Assembly (NCBI GenBank): GCA_043769295.1
Contig: JAYVJL010000016.1
Span: 1 to 26,541, forward strand
Length of the DNA stretch: 26,541 nucleotides
Origin: Aalborgiella sp043769295
GTDB lineage: Bacteria; Pseudomonadota; Gammaproteobacteria; Burkholderiales; Burkholderiaceae_C
Reading direction: 5' to 3'
The notes under the pieces were generated by a model. It ran no database searches. It was not told the DNA's origin and worked only from the letters and a program-made list of their open reading frames with translations. Numbering within the stretch: position 1 is the stretch's first letter; each line of letters begins with the position of its first letter. The position numbers and the translations under genes were made by a program. Positions 1-6,960 of this stretch are shown piece by piece.

Positions 1-1381
1 CATTCCCATGCACCACATGCGGCGTGGTGCGCAGGGGGATGCGGGCGAAATACTGGCCGAACTCTTCGCTGACGCGCAGGTTGACCTGGTGGTCCATCAG
101 CCACAGGGCGACTTGGGCAATCTGGGCGGGGAACTCCTCGATCTCGATGCCGTAGAACTGATCGACATTGACGCCCAGGAGCGTATGCACGTCTACATTC
201 AACTGTCCGCTGGCGTTGGTTTTCTCGGCGCTGGCACGTAAAACGGCCAATTCCAGCTCCCGCAACTCGCGGTAGCTGATAACCAGAAAATTGCCGCACC
301 CACACGCAGGGTCAAAAAACGTCAAGCTGCGCAGCTTTTTGTGAAATTCAAACAAGCGGTTGCGGTTGTTTTTGACCTTCTCAAACTCGACCCACAGCTC
401 GTCCAAAAATAGCGGTTTGATGAGTTTGAGGATGTTTTCCTCACTGGTGTAATGCGCGCCCAGGTTGCGGCGCGCCTTGTCGTCCATGATGCTTTGAAAC
501 AAGCTGCCAAAAATGGCGGGGCTGATGGCGGACCAATCCAAAGCGCAGGCGTCCAGCAGCGCCTCGCGCATGGCACTGGTGAAATCAGCCATCGGCAGCT
601 GCTCGTCAAACAGCTTGCCGTTGACGTAGGGGAAGGCGGCGAGCTGCTCGTCCAGCGCCTTGCTGCGCTTCGTTTCGTCGGTATTGAGCACCTGAAACAG
701 CCGCGCCAAGAGCGGGCCAAGGTCTGAACCGTCTTTGGCGGTGCGCTCTTCAATGTAGCTGCGAAAGGCGGCTGCCGGCTGGAAAATGCCCGTATCGTCC
801 GCAAACAGGCAAAACAGCAGCCGCACCAGCAGTACTTCCAGCGGGTGGTCGGTGTAGCCGCTGGCTTTGAGCGCGTCGTGCAACTTGCCCATGCGCTCGG
901 CGGCCTTGATGTTGACCGGGTTTTGCGGCTGGATGACCTGCGCTTTGTAGCCGGCGATAAACCCGAAGAGTTTGATGTTTTTGTGAAGGTCGGCCAGGTT
1001 GAATTCAAACGATTCATTCGTCGCCAAGCGTTGCACCCGAAAACGCGCAAAGTCGCAAACGATGATGATCTGCGGCAAATCCCGTTCGGCCAGGCCGGGG
1101 AAGTAGTCCAGCGCTTGGTTAAGGGCTGAGTCCAGGTCTTTACCGCGAGATTTTTGTTCCACCATCAACATACCGGGCCAAAACAAATCGACAAAACCTT
1201 GTTTGTTGCCCAGCTTTTTGACCGCCAGTTCAAAAGTGGCAACGCGTTTATTGGTGATGTCAAAAATGTCAAAAAATTCAATCCAAAACGGGATAGACTG
1301 GCTTTTTTCATTGTCCGCGTCCGCCCACTTGCGGCTGAAGGCGAGCGAGCGGGATTTGATTTCGTTCCAGGAGATAGGCAT
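1..1381 (-). CDS. MmeI-like type II restriction-methyltransferase, N-terminal part (runs off left edge)
   Basis: 460 codons are visible from the ATG at 1381; the frame is open to the window edge, so the C-terminal part, including the target-recognition domain, is missing. Residues 65-77 read D, nine residues, E-Q-K, which is the D-X9-EXK nuclease signature of the MmeI family. A helical spacer (about 150-300) follows. The methyltransferase region opens with GAHYTSEENI (308-317, the motif X region) and has the SAM-binding motif I DPACGCGNF (357-365) and YGIEIEEFPAQIA further on. The NPPF catalytic motif would lie just outside. Family knowledge: such single-chain enzymes methylate adenine at a specific site and cut unmodified DNA nearby. 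No separate specificity subunit is visible. It is transcribed divergently from the hydrolase gene across 51 bp. An alternative is a nuclease-dead methylase of the same family, but the nuclease residues are intact. Confidence 0.85.
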   Translation of the reverse strand, partial: MPISWNEIKSRSLAFSRKWADADNEKSQSIPFWIEFFDIFDITNKRVATFELAVKKLGNKQGFVDLFWPGMLMVEQKSRGKDLDSALNQALDYFPGLAERDLPQIIIVCDFARFRVQRLATNESFEFNLADLHKNIKLFGFIAGYKAQVIQPQNPVNIKAAERMGKLHDALKASGYTDHPLEVLLVRLLFCLFADDTGIFQPAAAFRSYIEERTAKDGSDLGPLLARLFQVLNTDETKRSKALDEQLAAFPYVNGKLFDEQLPMADFTSAMREALLDACALDWSAISPAIFGSLFQSIMDDKARRNLGAHYTSEENILKLIKPLFLDELWVEFEKVKNNRNRLFEFHKKLRSLTFFDPACGCGNFLVISYRELRELELAVLRASAEKTNASGQLNVDVHTLLGVNVDQFYGIEIEEFPAQIAQVALWLMDHQVNLRVSEEFGQYFARIPLRTTPHVVHGN

Positions 1382-1432
1382 GGGCGTAGCTTAACGTAGG
1401 TTGAGCGCAGGTTTCACCTCTAAAATCTCCCC

Positions 1433-2323
1433 ATGCCCAGCTCCACCCTCAACCCCACCCTGTCCACCACGCCTTATGGCAAGCGCGTCCACAGCATCGT
1501 CACGTGGCTGATGGTGCTGGGTTTGCTGGGGTACACGGCGGTGCTGGGCTGGTTGTACTGGTCGCAAGAGCATTTGTTGTTCAAACCCGAGGTGATTGCG
1601 GCCAGCCAGCCGCTGGCGGCGCTCACATCACAAGGCGAGGGGGTGCGCGAGTTCACGGTGGATGTGCCGGGGGCCAAATTGTCGGGGCTGCAACTCAAAT
1701 TGCCCAATCCCAAAGGCGTAGTGTTCTTTTTGCACGGCAACGGGGGGAATCTGGACGCGTGGTTCATCAACACCGAGATCTACCGCCAGCACAACATGGA
1801 TTTGGTGATGGTGGACTACCGGGGTTTTGGCAAAAGCACGGGCCAGATCGAGAGCGAGGCGCAGCTGCACAGCGACGTGCGTGCCGCGTGGGACTTTATC
1901 GCCCCGCAGTATGTGGGCAAAAAACTGGTGGTGTACGGGCGCTCGCTCGGCTCGGGGCTGGCAGCGGGGCTGAGCGCTGAGCTGACCGATGATTCAGCCA
2001 AAGGCGGCGCGATTGTCGATATGACGGTGCTGGTCTCGCCCTATAGCAGCATGAGCACGCTGACCGGGCAGATCTACCCCTATGTGCCGCAGGTGGTGTT
2101 GCGCTACCCGCTGCGCACGGACCAGCTGGTGCTCAAAATTAAAAGTCCGTTGCTGCTGATTCATGGCGAGCAGGACACCTTCATCCCACCCAGCCACAGC
2201 CAGGCGCTCAAAGCCATCGTCAAACCCGCGCGCCTGCTGCTGGTGCCCGGCGCGGGGCACAACGATGTGCACAAATTTGACCTGTATGTGAAGGATTTTG
2301 GCGGGGTGCTGGCGGGCTTGTAG
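1433..2323 (+). CDS. Membrane-anchored alpha/beta hydrolase (Bem46/ABHD13-like)
   Basis: 296 residues. A hydrophobic segment at about 21-43 suggests an N-terminal membrane anchor with the catalytic domain outside the cytoplasm or membrane-associated. The serine hydrolase fold is clear: oxyanion-region HGNGGN (101-106), YRGFGKS (129-135), nucleophile elbow GRSLGS with Ser171, acid Asp248 in GEQDTFIP, and His276 in GAGHND. Substrate cannot be read from the sequence; relatives are annotated as esterases, thioesterases or peptidase-like hydrolases. The start at 1433 lies 51 bp from the start of the divergent restriction gene, so the two promoters must share that gap. No strong Shine-Dalgarno is visible before the ATG. 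The next gene begins 65 bp downstream. Confidence 0.85.
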   Translation: MPSSTLNPTLSTTPYGKRVHSIVTWLMVLGLLGYTAVLGWLYWSQEHLLFKPEVIAASQPLAALTSQGEGVREFTVDVPGAKLSGLQLKLPNPKGVVFFLHGNGGNLDAWFINTEIYRQHNMDLVMVDYRGFGKSTGQIESEAQLHSDVRAAWDFIAPQYVGKKLVVYGRSLGSGLAAGLSAELTDDSAKGGAIVDMTVLVSPYSSMSTLTGQIYPYVPQVVLRYPLRTDQLVLKIKSPLLLIHGEQDTFIPPSHSQALKAIVKPARLLLVPGAGHNDVHKFDLYVKDFGGVLAGL

Positions 2324-2388
2324 ACGGTTTGCAGGCTTTGTCAGAGAATCCAGCCAAGTACAAATAAGGTAAGAACAAGGAGCCCACC

Positions 2389-2862
2389 ATGTCCAAAATC
2401 ACCCCCTGCCTGTGGTTCAACGGTCGCGCCGAAGAGGCGATTGAGTTTTACACCGGGATTTTCAAGAACTCCAGAAAGCTGACCGTGGCGCACTATGGCA
2501 AGAACATGCACCTGCCGGAAGGCGACTTGCTGGTGGCGACGTTTGAGCTGGACGGGCAGGAGATCATGATTTTGAACGGTGGCCCGTATCAGAAGCTCAC
2601 GCCAGCGTTCTCACTGTCGGTGAGCTGTGAAGACCAGGCCGAAGTGGACTATTTTTGGGACAAGCTGGTGGAAGGTGGGCAAGAAAGCCAGTGCGCCTGG
2701 CTGACGGACAAGTTTGGCGTGTCCTGGCAGATCGTCCCCAAGCTGATGGTGCGGCTGATGCACGACCCCGACCCCATCAAGGTCGCCCGCGTGATGCAGA
2801 CGATGATGCAGATGGTCAAGCTGGACTGCGCCAGGCTGCAGGCGGCTTATGATGGGGTTTAG
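2389..2862 (+). CDS. VOC-superfamily PhnB-like protein (3-demethylubiquinone-9 methyltransferase-like domain)
   Basis: 157 residues, the usual length for this family. The start is fixed by an AAGGAG ribosome-binding site 7 bp before the ATG. The N-terminus ITPCLWFNGRAEEAIEFY and the later ILNGGPYQ, SCEDQAEVDYFWDKL and DKFGVSWQIVP segments are characteristic of the PhnB/YjdN branch of the glyoxalase/bleomycin-resistance fold. Despite the common Pfam name, these proteins are not demonstrated ubiquinone methyltransferases and their function is mostly unknown. It stands alone between the hydrolase and a convergent TctC gene. The fold call is confident; no function is assigned. Confidence 0.88.
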   Translation: MSKITPCLWFNGRAEEAIEFYTGIFKNSRKLTVAHYGKNMHLPEGDLLVATFELDGQEIMILNGGPYQKLTPAFSLSVSCEDQAEVDYFWDKLVEGGQESQCAWLTDKFGVSWQIVPKLMVRLMHDPDPIKVARVMQTMMQMVKLDCARLQAAYDGV

Positions 2863-2899
2863 CAGGGTTTGATGGGAGTTGGCGGGGTTTGAGTAACTT

Positions 2900-3900
2900 T
2901 TAGGCCTTTTTGGCCAGTCCCAAGCGCTCAATGGTGGTTTTTTCCTTGATAAAGGTGCGCGCGGCGTAGGCGGTGTAGTCGGCGGTGTTCATGTAGATGG
3001 TGGGCTGATAGAACTTGTCCAGTGTTTCCTGCAGGCGGGCGTCGTCCAGCGTCTTTTTGAAGGCGTCGTGCAGAATTTTGACGACGGCAGGGTCCATGTT
3101 TTTGGGGCCACCGATGCCGAAAGGCGACTCGGTGATGGTGTCCCAGCCACTTTCTTTGACCGTGGGCACATCGGGGAAGGCTTTGTTGCGCTCCCGACCC
3201 AGCGTGGCCAGCAGGCGCAGTTTGCCGCTTTTGACGTGGGGTGCAAACTCGGTCGTGCCGCTCATCAGCGGAATGTGGCCACCCAGAATCGCCTGCATGA
3301 TCTCGGCCGAGCCTTTGTACGGGATGTCCTGCAGCTCAATGCCTGCTTTGCCCGCAAATTCTTCAATCGCCAAATGCGGCGTGGTACCCGTGCCGGTGTG
3401 GCCGTAGCTGACCTTGCCGGGGTTGGCTTTGGCGTAGGCGACCATTTCTTTCAGGGTTTTGTAGGGGGCGTCGGCCGTGGCGGCCAGGCCAAAGGTGTAG
3501 CCGGTCAGGCAGACGATGTGGGTCAGGTCTTTGACCGGGTCAAACGCCATTTTTTGCATGTGCGGCAGGCGGTAGATGCCCAGCGGCAGCTGCGTGAGGG
3601 TGTAGCCGTCGGGTTTGGCCTGCATCATGGCGGTCGCGCCCAGGGTGCCGCCCACGCCGGGTTTGTTGTCAACGATGATGGTGCCGCCCAGTACACGGCC
3701 GGCGCTTTCGGCAAAGGCACGCATCACGGCGTCGCTGCTGCCGCCCGGTGGCCAAGGGGCGATCAGGGTGATGGGTTTGCTGGGGAACCTGTCCTGCGCC
3801 CAGCTGCTGGAGATGATGGCTGCAGATGTGGGGAGGGCCAGGGCCGTGGCTGCTTGCAGAAGCTGGCGGCGGGTGGGTGGGTGTTCTTGGCAATAGTCAT
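2900..3900 (-). CDS. Tripartite tricarboxylate transporter-type binding protein (TctC/Bug), start out of frame with body
   Basis: The body is a typical periplasmic Bug/TctC solute-binding protein: ITLIAPWPPGGSSD near the N-terminus, then IIVDNKPGVGGTLGA, GHTGTGTTPHLAIEEF and DIPYKGSAEIMQAILGG. These proteins bind carboxylates or similar small acids; no TctA/TctB permease is nearby, as is common for Bug proteins. The only well-placed start is ATG 3900, 7 bp after GGAGA, but it is in a different frame from the body. The ATG frame gives MTIAKNTHPP and then breaks at a (GGGT)3 tract (plus strand 3871-3882). One extra 4-bp unit would join it to TRRQLLQAATALALP, a twin-arginine-like signal peptide ending near SSWAQ, making a normal 334-residue protein. 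The body frame stays open upstream to 4138 but has no good start there. This is a missing repeat unit in the assembly, a phase-variable off state, or a new pseudogene. Confidence 0.8.
3871..3882. repeat. Tetranucleotide tract (GGGT)3 at the TctC frame break
   Basis: Three tandem GGGT units (ACCC on the coding strand) lie 16-27 bp inside the TctC gene, exactly where the frame of the start codon and the frame of the protein body must be joined. A change by one 4-bp unit shifts the frame by one base, and gaining one unit restores a continuous signal peptide. Confidence 0.8.
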
Positions 3901-3955
3901 CAAAAAGTCTCCAATATAGGTGTATGGATGATGATTCAAGCCCGCTCAGATTTTG

Positions 3956-3988
3956 GTCACGTGGGTGACTTGACCCGCCGGGCACGTG
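3956..3988. promoter_or_regulatory. Possible operator: GTCAC/GTGAC inverted repeat and two CACGTG sites
   Basis: GTCAC (3956-3960) and GTGAC (3965-3969) form an inverted repeat with a 4-bp centre. The hexamer CACGTG occurs at 3958-3963 and again at 3983-3988, 25 bp apart. All lie in the divergent intergenic region just upstream of the predicted promoter at 4003. A regulator site is plausible but unproven. Confidence 0.25.
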
Positions 3989-4002
3989 TAGGACAAGTTG
4001 CC

Positions 4003-4030
4003 TTGATTTTTTGGGTGGCCCTGCTATATT
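4003..4030 (+). promoter_or_regulatory. Probable sigma70 promoter for the NTF2-like gene
   Basis: TTGATT (4003-4008) and TATATT (4025-4030) are separated by 16 bp and lie 61 bp before the ATG at 4092. This is a good match to the -35/-10 consensus. It lies within the 191-bp divergent region between TctC and the NTF2-like gene. Confidence 0.5.
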
Positions 4031-4091
4031 GAATGCGGGGCCAAGACGGCCCTTCCCCCATTTGTGTCGTTTGTCTGAAAGGTCATCGCCC

Positions 4092-4493
4092 ATGAACCAG
4101 AAGTCCGACAACCCTGAACTCAACAAACGCCACGCCATGGCGTTTTATGAGTTGATGTTCAACGAGTGCCAGCCCGCACTGGCCGTGCAGCGCTATGTGG
4201 GCGACAGCTACACGCAGCACAACCCGATGGTGGCGGACGGCAAAGAGGCGTTTATCGCCTACTTTGAGCACATGGCGCGGGAGTATCCGGGTAAAAAAGT
4301 GGTTTTCAAACGCGTCATCGCAGAAGGCAGCCTGGTGGTGCTGCACTGCCAGCAGGCGTGGCCGACGGATGCCGACAAAGACTGGGCGGGCATGGACATT
4401 TTCCGCTTTGACGCCCACGGCAAGATCGTGGAGCACTGGGACGTGCTGCAAGTGGTGCCGGCGGAGTCCGCCAACAACAACGGCATGTTCTGA
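4092..4493 (+). CDS. NTF2-like / SnoaL-like protein
   Basis: 133 residues from ATG 4092; the frame is open further upstream (to 4011), but the GAAAGG sequence just before 4092 and the homolog-like start MNQKSDNPELNKRHAM favour this start. Recognisable elements of the SnoaL-like/NTF2 cone fold are YELMFNECQP, RYVGDSYTQHNP, DGKEAFIAYFEHM, and the C-terminal DIFRFDAHGKIVEHWDVLQ that forms the final strands. Such proteins act as small-molecule isomerases, hydrolases or plain binding proteins; the substrate is unknown. A convincing promoter lies upstream, and the cupin gene follows 47 bp later on the same strand, so the two are probably co-transcribed. Confidence 0.85.
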   Translation: MNQKSDNPELNKRHAMAFYELMFNECQPALAVQRYVGDSYTQHNPMVADGKEAFIAYFEHMAREYPGKKVVFKRVIAEGSLVVLHCQQAWPTDADKDWAGMDIFRFDAHGKIVEHWDVLQVVPAESANNNGMF

Positions 4494-4540
4494 CGGTAGC
4501 GGGCAGGTTTTAGCCGAACAAATTTGAGAAGGAGTCCACC

Positions 4541-4870
4541 ATGGCCATATCACACGCAAACTCGGGTGAAGCGGTGGATATCCGCCCGCTGGGCGCGAAG
4601 CTCGTCGAGTCGCAGACGATTGCACTGTTCAAGTCCAAAAACCTGGAGGTCATGCGCCTGGTGCTGCCCAAAGGCAAAGGCATGCCCATGCACCGGGTGG
4701 AAGGCGACATCACCATGCAGTGCATGGAGGGCAGCATCGCCGTGGTGGTGGACGGCCAAACCAAACCGCTGGGCGCGGGCCAGTTGATGTACCTGTCCGG
4801 CGGCGTGCCGCACAGCCTGACGGCGGTGGCCGATGCGTCGGTGCTGGTGACGATTGCGTTGTTTGGGTAG
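4541..4870 (+). CDS. Small cupin-domain protein
   Basis: 109 residues. The start at 4541 is supported by GAAGGAG 8 bp upstream; an earlier start in another frame is a shadow. It is a single cupin_2 barrel: GMPMHRVEGDITMQCMEG carries the first conserved motif with the metal-ligand His, and VPHSLTAVADASVLVTI the second with its His. Single-domain cupins of this size are usually metal-binding enzymes or sensors of unknown substrate. The gene follows the NTF2-like gene on the same strand and ends one base before the convergent sulfurtransferase stop, leaving no room for a separate terminator. Confidence 0.85.
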   Translation: MAISHANSGEAVDIRPLGAKLVESQTIALFKSKNLEVMRLVLPKGKGMPMHRVEGDITMQCMEGSIAVVVDGQTKPLGAGQLMYLSGGVPHSLTAVADASVLVTIALFG

Positions 4871-4871
4871 G

Positions 4872-5780
4872 CTAACCCTGCGCCACAGGTCGTGCCGGGT
4901 CGCTGCACCACTCACTCCAGCTGCCGGCAAACAAGGCTTGACGGCCAAATCCTGCTAATTCCATCGCCAGAATATTAGGCACGGCACTGACACCGCTGCC
5001 ACAGTGGTGGACGACCGTTGACGGATCGCAGCCAGCCAAAAGGGTGGTGAATTCGGCTTTGAGCTGCTCAACGGGTTTGAATTTTCCGTCTGGGCCGATG
5101 TTCTCGGTAAACGGGCGGTTCAGCGCGCCGGGGATGTGGCCGGCCACCGGGTCGATCGGCTCGACCTCACCGCGAAAGCGCGCTGCGCCACGGGCATCGA
5201 TGATGGTTTGCGATACTTTACCCATCCTTTTTGCTACTGAATCAATAGCTTCCAAGGCAGTTAATTCGCCGGCTAGAGCGAAATTTGAGGGGGTAATTTT
5301 GGCTTTTGAGGGTTTCGCGGTCGGATGGGTGCTTTCAACCGCGCCATCGGCCTCATCATGAAGGTTTTCCCAGGCCTGCAAACCACCGTCCAGCACGGCG
5401 ACGGCTTCGTGGCCGGCCCATTTCAGCATCCACCACAGGCGGCCGCAGTAGTTGGCACCGTTGCGGTCGTACACCACGGCCTGGTGGGCGTTGGTGAAGC
5501 CGATGCTGCTGAGCCAGGCGGTGAAAGTTTCACGTCGTGGCAAGGGGTGGCGACCGCCCGACGCTGCGGCAAGGTCGTTTTTGGCGCTTAAATGGCTGTC
5601 CAGATTGGCATAGACCGCACCGGCGATGTGGACGGCATCAAACTGCTGCGGACCGAGGGCGGGGTTCATCAGGTCAAACGTACAGTCAAACACCATCACC
5701 GGCTTGCCGTCGGCGGTGCGTGGGGGCGTGCTTGTGAGGATGGTGGCGAGTTCTTCGGCGGAAATGAGGGTGGTGAACAT
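4872..5780 (-). CDS. Two-domain sulfurtransferase (thiosulfate/3-mercaptopyruvate sulfurtransferase family)
   Basis: 302 residues with two tandem rhodanese domains (about 5-145 and 190-300). The active-site loop is CGSGVSA with the catalytic Cys260; CGSGV is the form seen in SseA-type mercaptopyruvate sulfurtransferases, though the substrate cannot be fixed from sequence alone. VVYDRNGANYCGRLWWMLKW in the inactive N-terminal domain and DARGAARFRGEVEP are family hallmarks. AGGAG lies 7 bp before the ATG. Odd feature: residues 170-183 in the inter-domain linker are encoded exactly, codon for codon, by one copy of a dispersed 42-bp repeat. The gene is convergent with the cupin and lies downstream of the EamA gene and a hairpin repeat. 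Confidence 0.9.
   Translation of the reverse strand: MFTTLISAEELATILTSTPPRTADGKPVMVFDCTFDLMNPALGPQQFDAVHIAGAVYANLDSHLSAKNDLAAASGGRHPLPRRETFTAWLSSIGFTNAHQAVVYDRNGANYCGRLWWMLKWAGHEAVAVLDGGLQAWENLHDEADGAVESTHPTAKPSKAKITPSNFALAGELTALEAIDSVAKRMGKVSQTIIDARGAARFRGEVEPIDPVAGHIPGALNRPFTENIGPDGKFKPVEQLKAEFTTLLAGCDPSTVVHHCGSGVSAVPNILAMELAGFGRQALFAGSWSEWCSDPARPVAQG
5232..5273 (-). repeat. Dispersed 42-bp repeat, copy E (inside sulfurtransferase)
   Basis: On the minus strand this copy starts GCCGGCG, has TGCCT at core positions 15-19, GCTAT at 25-29 and GTAGCA at 37-42, matching the other four copies without indels. It is read in the sense direction in frame and encodes residues 170-183 of the sulfurtransferase, between the two rhodanese domains. 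A TCTA flank precedes it, as in the two intergenic copies. Confidence 0.8.
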
Positions 5781-5842
5781 GGCTGGCTCCTATGAATATT
5801 CTCGTCAAGTGTAGTAGAGAAGCATCATGAAGCGGCTTTACT

Positions 5843-5910
5843 CCCCTCTTTGAAAAAGAGGGGTTGGGGGAGATTTAAATCCCCCTCAATCCCCCTTTTT
5901 CTAAGGGGGA
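5843..5910. repeat. Hairpin-rich palindromic repeat; probable terminator for the EamA gene
   Basis: Nested inverted repeats: CCCCTCTTT (5843-5851) pairs with AAAGAGGGG (5855-5863); TCCCCCTT (5890-5897) pairs with AAGGGGGA (5903-5910); and the G-rich middle block ending GAGATTT pairs imperfectly with the AAATCCCCCTCAATCCCC block. The layout resembles the CCCTCTTT...AAAGAGGG short palindromic elements found in many unrelated bacteria. It begins about 10 bp past the EamA stop and lies upstream of the sulfurtransferase, so it could end EamA transcription. Confidence 0.7.
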
Positions 5911-5919
5911 AGCAAGAAA

Positions 5920-6828
5920 TCAATGCTCTTCCGCCGGTGTATCCGGCAACGCCCGCGAGCGCAGCACGGTGGCGGCTAAACCGCTGACGACGATGACGAC
6001 GATGCCGGCCCAACCCAGCAGCGGGATGTCGTCGCCAAACAGCATTAGGCTGTAGATGGACGCAAAGACGATGCCTGAATACTGCAGATTGGCCACGACC
6101 AGGGTGCTGCCTTTGCTGTAGGCGCGGGTCATGCACCACTGGCCGAGCGAGGCCAGAATGCCAATGGGGATGAGCCACCAGGCGGCAGTGGTGCTCCAGG
6201 CGGAGTTGGGCGACAAGCCGGTGAACAGCATGCCGATGCCGCCTGCGATGGCCGAGCCGAGCGCGAAGTAGAAGACGGTACGGTCTTCCGGCTCGCCAAT
6301 GCGGCCCAGCACCGTGACCTGCATGTAGGCCAGCGCTGCGCCCATGCCGGAGAGCAGGCCGATCAAGCCGGCGAAAAGCTGGTCTTGGTCGATGGTGGGG
6401 CGCAGCGTCATCACCACACCGGCAAAGCCGCACAGCACGGTCAAAAGCAGCGGGCCTTGTGATTTGGCACCGGCAAAACCGTTTTTGGCGGTGCTGAAAA
6501 ACAGCGCACCACCGACGATGAAAGCCGCTATCCAGACGCCGCTCATGTAGTTCAGCGTCATGGCGGTGGCCAGCGGCAGGTGGGCGATGGCGTAAAACCA
6601 GCTGCCCAGCGACAGCACGCCGATGAAAGCGCGCCAGGCGTGCATCATGGGCACGGTGGTGGCCAGGCGGGTGCCGCGGGCGCGCATCACAAAGTACATG
6701 AACAGCATGCTGATGAGGCCGCGGTAGCAGACCAGCTCAAAGGTGTTGAACTGCTCGGACGCGATTTTGACCCCCACGCCCATGGTGGCGAAGAGGAAAG
6801 AGGCCAAAACCATCCAGAGTGCTTGCAT
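5920..6828 (-). CDS. EamA/DMT-family transporter
   Basis: 302 residues with about ten hydrophobic segments arranged as two five-helix EamA repeats. Examples are MQALWMVLASFLFATMGVGVK and FELVCYRGLISMLFMYFVM in the first repeat, and LFAGLIGLLSGMGAALAYMQVT and LLGWAGIVVIVVSGLAATVL in the second. The ending is short, charged and cytoplasmic. Family members export amino acids, metabolites or drugs across the inner membrane by proton exchange; the substrate here is unknown. The ATG at 6828 has no strong Shine-Dalgarno. The upstream AT-rich gap holds one intergenic copy of the 42-bp repeat. A hairpin-rich element follows the stop. This DMT identification is solid, the substrate is not. Confidence 0.87.
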   Translation of the reverse strand: MQALWMVLASFLFATMGVGVKIASEQFNTFELVCYRGLISMLFMYFVMRARGTRLATTVPMMHAWRAFIGVLSLGSWFYAIAHLPLATAMTLNYMSGVWIAAFIVGGALFFSTAKNGFAGAKSQGPLLLTVLCGFAGVVMTLRPTIDQDQLFAGLIGLLSGMGAALAYMQVTVLGRIGEPEDRTVFYFALGSAIAGGIGMLFTGLSPNSAWSTTAAWWLIPIGILASLGQWCMTRAYSKGSTLVVANLQYSGIVFASIYSLMLFGDDIPLLGWAGIVVIVVSGLAATVLRSRALPDTPAEEH

Positions 6829-6898
6829 TGTGACTTTCAGGGATTAAAAATGGCCAAATTCGGTAAAACAGGGCAATATTTAGCTAAATTTTTATCTA

Positions 6899-6940
6899 GC
6901 CGGCGTATTTATTGCCTATATTGCTATGTTTTATATAGTA
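6899..6940 (+). repeat. Dispersed 42-bp repeat, copy A (intergenic)
   Basis: The core opens with GCCGGCGTATTTA, continues with TGCC and T, then GCTAT at 25-29 and ATAGTA at 37-42. It lies in the 132-bp AT-rich gap between the eamA-type gene start (6828) and the Rieske gene stop (6961). GCTAT and ATAG can form a small hairpin. It is preceded by TCTA, as in copies B and E. Confidence 0.8.
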
Positions 6941-6960
6941 ATTAAATTTAAACAAAAGAA

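Noticed and set aside
322..1050. 242-codon minus-strand frame rich in Arg, Ser and Thr
   Set aside because: Shifted-frame shadow of the MmeI-like gene, whose true frame runs continuously from 1381 to the window edge with nuclease and SAM motifs.
3068..3919. 283-codon plus-strand frame opposite TctC
   Set aside because: Antisense shadow of a recognisable solute-binding protein; no ribosome site or family features.
3901..4138. N-terminal extension of TctC up to 4138
   Set aside because: The extension overlaps the NTF2-like gene start and the intergenic promoter, carries no signal peptide, and leaves the twin-arginine-like segment internal.
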